Assembly (NCBI RefSeq): GCF_964340395.1
Contig: NC_135553.1
Span: 10,895,001 to 10,947,500, forward strand
Source of the DNA: Glandiceps talaboti
Taxonomy: Eukaryota > Hemichordata > Enteropneusta > Spengelidae
Length of the DNA: 52,500 nt
Reading direction: 5' to 3'
The position numbers were made by a program, and so were the translations under genes. How positions within the stretch are numbered: position 1 is the first letter of the stretch; every line of letters begins with the position of its first letter. Below the pieces are notes generated by a model. The model made no database searches. It was not told where the DNA came from and was given only the letters and a program-made list of their open reading frames with translations. Positions 1 through 9,000 of the stretch are shown piece by piece.

Positions 1-3000
1 AGATTGTCAGGTTCTTTCTTGCCTTAACTTCGGGAGTGAGAAAAGCCTGTGCAGTGCTGCAACGTTTACCATCTTTCATTGTTCCTTGGAGATAATTAAA
101 TCGATCCTATATAAACAGAAATATTTGTACCTATAAGTGTTTATGTTGGGAAATAGTGTGATTTTAGCAATGGGATAAAAAATACTGCTATTTCATATTA
201 TGGATCAAATGACGTCATTTTGATTTATATGCAAAAAACATATATGTTTGATCCCAGAGTATCTTTCGTCCAATTCATTTTATGGTGGACGTGATGTTAA
301 TGATGGATAATATGTGGTATCGTGGTTACAATTACGTTACATAACGAATCGTGTGAATAGATTAATGCAACTATGAAATGTAAGAGCATATGTAGCCTAC
401 TTACTCTGTCATCGGAGTCATTCAAGTCCTTTATTGCGAAACCAACTTCTCCAGCTGCGGTGTGAAAATACGACATGTCAAGTCATGCTGTGTGGTAACA
501 CACACAGAGAAACAGACATTTACATTCACAGACATTTTACACATACACATACACCTACCTACCTACCTACATACATACTTACCTACCTACCTACCTACAT
601 ACATACATACAGTACATACATACATAGACAGACAGACAGACATACATACATACATACACACATACAGACAGACAGACAGATATACATACATACATACATA
701 CATACATAAATACATACATACATACATACAGACATACAGACATACATGCATATATCTTTTGTGGTTTGTTGATTTTTGGTAAAATTATAATAGCATGTAT
801 CTACCTCCTTTTACAAGCATATCAGCAAACTTGCACCGAGGGAGTATGTCCGACACGGTCAGTGGTCCTCCTGTGTTGTGATAGGGAGTCTTCAGATACT
901 CTTCACTGTTGAACAAAATGATATTCCTAAATTACGTGATAATTCAGTAAAATGAACGAATATTTATCAAACTTTGATTAGTTGATTGATCACCGGAGTA
1001 TTGACTAATTATTTAAAATAGCCCTATGCAATAACTCAATTGATTGATGCATCTTGTTGATGGCTAAACAATACTCACTTAGTGTTGTTTTCTGATTTCA
1101 GAAAATACGGCAAAACTTCATCATAACTCCATCCCTTTGCTCCAAGCCTGGCCCAAGAATCGAAATCTCCTTTAGAACCCCGGATGTACTGCATGAAATT
1201 GATACTACTGGAACCACCAAGAACCTATAGAATATGATTCCCAAAGTGAAGTGCACGACTTTAAATAAGTTTTAATATCAAAACCGATCGTCCATTAATA
1301 TATCCATACACAACATACAGTGTAACTGCAGCTGCCCTTTAATAGAAACTAGGAACTTTGCAAAGTCTCCAGAGGGCGTCCTTCAGTGCAAGCTTGTGGT
1401 TGAACTTGTCACCTCCTTTGTTCTTTCTCCCTTCGCAAAAGTAGTTCATTTGTTTATCTTTTTCTTCGGTCACTTTACATTCCTATATTGTTTCGGTAGG
1501 GAGCAATTACGTTACTATGCGAGAATCGACAGGTGTATTATACAAAATATGTAAACATTGGCCGAGGTAACCTTGTCTTCGAAACTTGGTCAAAGGTCAC
1601 GCATATTTACGGCGTGTTTCTGTATACCTCCGCACATTCGCCACGAGACAGCGTGCTGCAGTGAAGTAAGAAGACACTTGTCTAACTTCATTCAAAAACT
1701 TCGTTCAAATGCACGTCAATCTCAACTAGTTTATTGTCTCAAGGTCTCAAGGTCGCCACCGAGGTAATTATCACAGATTTATCGTTTCAGATTGATGTTG
1801 TAGTTTTTCCTCAGTGTATCTTTTGTGTAGCTGTACACTTGTAGTCTTTTGCTTTGTCTATTCGACACTGTATTACGTAATCAAGACATCTTTTTATGTA
1901 TTCTATTCTCGTATCATATTTTGCAGTTTTTACGACCATTGCGGTTTCAATTACCATTTCGATTGCATCGACCATTATGTCTACACATACGATACTATGG
2001 TAACTGCTGTTACAACAATGATGTGTATGATCCTACAGTGATGTATGGCTGTAATGCTCTTCGTTAATGACTCGAAATAAAACCGTAATAACTGTATAAA
2101 GAAACTCGTCCAGACTTATTCATTCGATGAGACTTTGTTGGCACAGTAAAAACTCGAGACCTACGTAACCTATCTTCGCAACTCGATGACAATTGAATGT
2201 TCCTGGTGCAAGATACTGGAATCTCATACTGTGCTGTATATTGTCATCAGTAACGTCCTGCTTCACCTTTTAAAGGCTGATCCTGGTCAGAGATAAATTC
2301 CATTCGTCAGAAGACTTTGGTGTGACATACCTTGCAAGAGACTTCATCTAGAAGAGACAGTTGTGTGTGTAGTGGACATATTTTCAACAAGTGACAATAA
2401 CCGAAAATTCTATCTCCTTGGAAACCGAGAACGAGAGACTCAATCTGTGGACACATTTAACTGTCAAACTGTCAGTTTTGTGCTTCCTTGTGTACATGTA
2501 TATTTATGTATAATATACTTCGATTTCAGGTTTGTTTTGGCCAATGTGTTACTGTTATACAACACATCAGCTTGTCACCTTTGTCGATCTTTGCATACAA
2601 CGGTTAGTCTCACTATTGAAACTCATATGGGTTTTATTGCATACTTTTAAACTGTTTGTTAGTAAGGCCCTGTCAGTAATTTGCTTGTGTTGTCACGCCT
2701 GCCTTGACTTTGTTGTGGGGTAAATTATTTCAGGGAATTTCAGTCATTGATCTTGTTCCAGCTCTCTTGTTTTTCTTGTATACACTAGCTAGGGTCAAGG
2801 ATGTTGGAACAAAATATTGAAACACCAATTGCGGATGATCAAGGTGAGGTCATTAATGAGTCCACAGTAGAACTTACAACTAGAGATGACCAAGGTAATG
2901 ATGATTGTGAGCCCACAGTAGGCTTACGCAGATCGAAAAGAGTGTCCAAGCTTACTGAGAAGGCAAGAGAAGGTAAGTTGGATGATCTTGAAATTCAATT

Positions 3001-6000
3001 GCACCATGCACTCGATCATTTGTTACCGCGTGTGACAGAACCTGAACTTATGGCTCAGATGTCCATCGACTTACTTAATATTTTGATAAGAGAGGTGGAG
3101 ACCGAGCGTGTCGAAATACTCAAGATTCATGATAAGATGCGAGCTATATCAGTCACCCCTTTGACAGACACAGTCCAGGCTGTGGATCGCATGAACAGCT
3201 ATGTAGATCGGACTATCATTCGTGCACAGCGTCTCATAAAGCAAGCTGACATGCAAAGCATGGTATCGATTGGTTCCTTATTTTCGTATGCTAAGCCTAT
3301 AAGCTCTGTTTGTTCAGCGTCAACCGCACGATCTAAAGGGTCCAACACTTCATCTATGCGCAGAGATGCTGCTGTTAGAGCAGCTGCTCTTCAGGCAGAA
3401 CTTGAAGCCAGGGAAGAAGAAGCAGCGCATGAGGAGGAGCTGAATCAACTCGAACTTGCCGAAAGAAAACGTCGTGCTGAGGCAGAAGCAGAGATGGAAA
3501 GCAAGATGAGAGAACTGGATAGGCAGAAAATAAAGAGAGAACTTCATATTGAAAAGGCCAAGCTTGCAGTCTATGAGAGAGAGGAGATGTTTGATGGCCT
3601 CCCAGTCACTGTGACATCCCCTCATCCTATGTCGTTATTGGCACCACCACCTGTTGTGAAGACAGAACCAAGCAGTCCACATGCTGCTTCTAGGTTTCCT
3701 GTGTCTGAAACAATGGCAAGGAGACCTGCTGTAAAAACAGAACAAAGCGGTCTACCTACTGTATCTAATGTTCCTTTGCCTGAAACAATGACAAAGAGAC
3801 CTGTCGTGAAAACAGAACTGAGCAACCCACCTGTGGTCGACCCATTGAAGTTTGAGGAACAAAAACAGGTACGAAAACCACAAGACTATGTACTGCATCC
3901 CTCAGCCAAGGAATTTCGTCCAGCTGTAAGTGATGATTTGAGAGCGTTAACAGAGGCTTTGACAGCATCTGTGACAATGAGTCGACTACCTGCACCTGAG
4001 CCGTCGGTATTCATGGGAGACCCACTGACTTACCCAGATTGGATATCATCATTTTCAACTCTGATAGAGTCTCGGAGTATACCACCACCTGAAAGAATTC
4101 ATTATCTGAAAAGGTATTTAGGTGGCCAAGCCAGAGAGGCTGTAACAGGTTGTTTTCTCCTTAGAAGTGAAAGGGCCTATGAAGAAGCTAAATCTGTTCT
4201 TGAGAAGAGATATGGAAGTCCTTTTGTAGTGACAGAAGCCTTCAGAGATAAGCTCGATTCATGGCCGAAGATTTCTGGCAAAGATAGCCAAGCATTACAA
4301 CGGTTTGCTGACTTTCTTGTACAATGTCTTGCAGCTATGAGAGACCTAGCAGGCATGGAAGTGTTGAATGATGTTCGAGAGAACAGAAAGTTACTTCAGA
4401 AATTGCCGGATTGGCTTGTAAATAGATGGAGTCGTGTGGTTGCCAAGATAAAGAAATCTACATGTGCTTACCCTCCATTTGAAACATTCGTGTATTTCAT
4501 ACAAGAGGAAGCAGAGATTGCCTGTGACCCAGCAACTTCAATTGGATCTTTGAAAAGTGAGAAGGATCACAAACAGACTTCAGATGCGACACCCAGGAAG
4601 CGCAAGCAAGGAGGACATACTTTATCGACCAAAGCAAAACCAGTAGCAGGTGGCCAGAACTGCCTTTTCTGCAAGAAGGGTGGACACGTAATTCAAGAAT
4701 GTCGCACATTCACGGCAAAACCTATGATGGAGAAACAGGACTTCGTAAAAAAGGGCGGTTACTGTTTCGGTTGCTTGAATACTGGCCATATGTCCAAGAA
4801 ATGTCCAAATCGTAGTACGTGCAAGAAATGCAGTAAGAGACATCCCACATGCTTGCATAGTGAAGAAAGGATTAACATATCCAAATATTCGAAGTCATCT
4901 GAGCGGGAAACTCATGGATCCACTAATGTATCAGACCAAGAATTAGAAAAGGAGACTGAAGTAAAGGCAGCTGGTTGCCACACTGTTGCACGCCCACAAG
5001 AAAACCTGATCTCGTCAATGATTGTTCCAGTATGGATCTCCAGTCACGAGGATCCAGGCAGAGAAATATTGGTGTATGCGTTACTTGACACACAGTCAGA
5101 TACTACGTTTGTGCTAGACCACACTGGTGAACAGCTAAGGACAAAGTCTGAGCCAGTCAGCCTTCGACTAACCACCATGACTTCATGTGAACGAGCTGTC
5201 GCTTGTCGAAAGTATCCAAATCTTAGAGTTCGCGGATTTGACTCAAATGTATTAGTCACATTGCCTACGGCATATTCTCGAGAGTATATACCGGTAGAGG
5301 AATCACACATACCCACTCCGGAGATCGCAAGTAAGTGGCCACATCTTAAAGAAATTGCCCATCTAATACACCCTCTACAGAAGTGTGAGGTAGGTTTGTT
5401 AATTGGTTATGATTGTCCACAAGCCCTGGCACCTCGTAACTGCATCGCAGGCACGGGCAATCAGCCTTTCGCAGTAAAGACAGACCTTGGATGGAGCATC
5501 GTGGGACAGTTGGTACGACCAAATGACAGTGAAGATGTCTTTGGTTTAACTCATCGACTACTTACCAAGGTAATTCCGGATTGTGTGCAGGCAAGTGTGA
5601 GTATCATTGGAGATGAACAGAAATATCGTGAAGGACAGCACCCTCCATCAGAAGTTTGCTATGCTTTTAAGACCTCTGCTAGGGAGCAAGTTTTCAATCC
5701 CTCAGATGTAGTGAAGATACTTGAGTCGGACTTCAAGGAAAGTCAAGAAGAAGAAATTACTATGTCTCAGGAAGACATCCGTTTCTTGAACATCATCCAA
5801 AATAGCATTGATAAGGGAGGTGATGGTTTTTACACTATGCCCCTACCATTCAAACAGGATAAACCAATGCTTCCTAATAACAAGTCAATGGCAGAACAAC
5901 GTCTGCGGTACCTGAAGCGTCGCTTCAAGTCTGACCCCAAGTACCTAAACGACTACAGAAAGTTTATGCAAGATGTAATTGCAGTAGGAGATGCAGAATT

Positions 6001-9000
6001 AGTTGACGACCAGGAGCAGAAAGATGGATGTGTATGGTACATACCTCATCATGGGGTATACCACCCCAAAAAGCCGGACAAAATCCGTGTTGTATTTGAC
6101 TGCAGTGCTAGATACAAGGGGACCAGTCTCAATGATCATTTACTGCAAGGTCCAGACCAGATAAATCCTCTTGTTGGTGTTCTCTGTCGATTCCGGAAGG
6201 AAAGGATTGCTATCATGTGTGATATCGAACGGATGTTCCACAGGTTTCGAGTCAAAGAAGAAGATAGAAACTACCTCCAATTCCTCTGGTGGAAGGGAGG
6301 CAATATAGATACTGACCCAGTTGTATACCGGATGAATGTTCACCTTTTCGGTGCAGTATCCTCACCAGGTTGTGCTAACTACGGCTTGAAACAAGTGGCT
6401 AAAGATAATCCTCAGTATGGAGAGAAGGCAGTGTATTTCGTTTCTAGAAATTTCTACGTGGATGACGGGCTAGAAAGTGTCCAAACAGATTCAGAGGCCA
6501 TTAAGCTCATACAGGATGTTCGCAACCTTTGTTCAAAGGGAAATCTTCGTTTACACAAGTTCATCTCGAATGATAGGACCACTATGGAATCTGTACCTGC
6601 TACAGAACGTGCTAAGGACGTCAAGGATTTGGACCTTTCTTTCAGTGAACTACCTGTGGAAAGAGCCCTCGGAATTAATTGGTGTGTGGAGTCGGACTCC
6701 TTCCAATTTCGTCCCGTGTTAAAGGACCACCCCCCTACACGTCGTGGAATACTCTCCACCGTAGCATCCGTATTCGATCCACTTGGATTTCTCGCTCCCT
6801 TCGTACTTCAGGGCAAACGCATCTTGCAAGAGATGTGCAAAAAGGGAACAAACTGGGATGAGACTCTGCCTAATGAGCTACGACCAAAGTGGGAGTCATG
6901 GCTTTCTGAGATTCCTAAGTTAGGTGACCTGAAAATCAGAAGATGTTACAAGCCAGAAGGTTTTAAAGACTTGAAGAAAGTCGAACTTCACCATTTTTCT
7001 GACGCCAGCCAGACAGGCTATGGGCAAAGTTCATATCTCAGGCTAATCGACACTCAGGATAATGTTCATTGTTCTCTCGTATTGGGAAAGGCGAGAGTAG
7101 TTCCTCTCAGACCCATAACCATACCCAGGTTGGAACTTCAGGCTGCAGTTGTATCCATTCAAGTCAGCAACTTCCTAAACAAAGAATTGGACTACCAAAA
7201 TATTGAAAACTACTATTGGACTGATTCGAAGGTAGTAATCGGCTATATTAGAAATGATGCTCGTCGCTTCCACATATATGTAGCCAATCGCATACAAAGA
7301 ATCAAACAGTCGTCTCTACCTGAGCAATGGCATTATGTGCGTTCTGAAGATAATCCAGCAGATCATGCATCTCGTGGGCTTGGAGTGAAAGGTTTGGAAA
7401 GGTCCAACTGGTTCAGTGGACCCTCCTTCCTATGGGAAACAGAAGTTCCATTCTCCAACAACTTAGACTTAAATGTACTAACAGATGACCCAGAGCTGAA
7501 GAGCACAAGATGCCTGGTCACTACCTCATCAGCAACCTTGCCAGTGCTTAGCCGGTTGAAACACTTCTCAGACTGGACAAGAGCCGTAACTGCAATCACT
7601 GCATTACAACAATACATATCCAGGAAAAGGAACCAAACGACAATCACTCCTGGAGAGGCTAGACAGAAAGCAACCCTGACAATCGTAAAGTGGGCACAGC
7701 AAGAGGTCTTTGCTGAAGAAATAGACTCCTTGAAACATCCCACTAAGTCAGTTCAAATGAAAAGTAGCCTATCCCCACTGAATCCATATTTAGATGATCA
7801 GCAAGTGCTGAGAGTTGGAGGAAGATTGGACAGATCAACTATGACTGAGCAAGTTAAGCATCCCATGATCCTTCCTAGAAAGAGTCATGTAACTACGCTG
7901 ATTATTAGATGGTGTCATGAAAGAGTGGCCCACCAAGGACGTGGAATAACCATAAACAAACTAAGGTCAAGTGGATTCTGGGTAGTAAACTGCAGCGCAG
8001 CTGTTACAACTTGCATATTCAGATGTATTGAATGCAGAAAGCTTAGAGGGAAAGCAAACACCCAGAGGATGGCAGATCTCCCCAAAGATCGTTTAGAGCC
8101 CTCCCCACCATTCACATACTGTGGAATGGACTGTTTTGGTCCTTTCTTGATCAAAGAACGTCGGAGTGAGGTGAAACGGTATGGCGTTATCTTCACCTGC
8201 TTAGCACTTCGTGCCATCCATACAGAAGTTGTGGAAGAGATGTCAACAGATGCATTTTTGAATTGTCTACGTTCCTTTATCGCTATCAGAGGACCCGTGA
8301 GGCACATACGATGTGACAGAGGTTCCAACTTTGTTGGGGCTAAAAATGAGCTTCAACATGGTCTACAAAATCTTGATGAAGGAAAGATTAAGGATGCACT
8401 GTCAAAGCATCAGTGCGATTTTGTCTTCAATTCACCAGCATCCAGCCACATGGGTGGCATCTGGGAACGTCAAATCAGATCAGTAAGGAATGTTCTTCAA
8501 GGAATACTGGATCTAGCCGGAACCAGACTGAACACATCATCCATCCGAACATTCTTATACGAAGCCATGGCCATTGTTAACAGCAGGCCTTTGACAGTTC
8601 AAAACTTGAATGATCCCACTGGACCTTCACCACTTACCCCAAATCAACTCTTGACCATGAAGTCGGATATTGTCCTGCCGCCACCAGGTAACTTCGTTCG
8701 GGAGGATCTTTATGCTAGAAAAAGATGGCGTGCAGTTCAGTACCTTGCCAACACATTCTGGACAAGATGGCGGAAAGAGTACCTGCTGAATCTTCAATCC
8801 AGACAAAAATGGCGAGAGACTAAGAGAAACATCCAGGTAGGTGACATAGTACTTCTCAAAGAAGAAGACACCATCAGAAGTCAGTGGAGACTAGCTAAGG
8901 TAACAGAGACCATTCATGATGAAGATGGCCTTGTACGCCGAGTGAAAATCCTTATGGGTGACCCAAACCTCTCAAAACAAGGTAAGAGAATAAGTAAATT

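Noticed and set aside
434-782. Two overlapping Thr/Tyr/His-rich open frames
   Set aside because: They translate CATA/CCTA/GACA microsatellite sequence.
1558-2067. Three open frames inside the LTR, repeated identically at 9436-9945
   Set aside because: They repeat only because the LTR is duplicated; no recognisable protein, and LTRs of BEL elements are non-coding.
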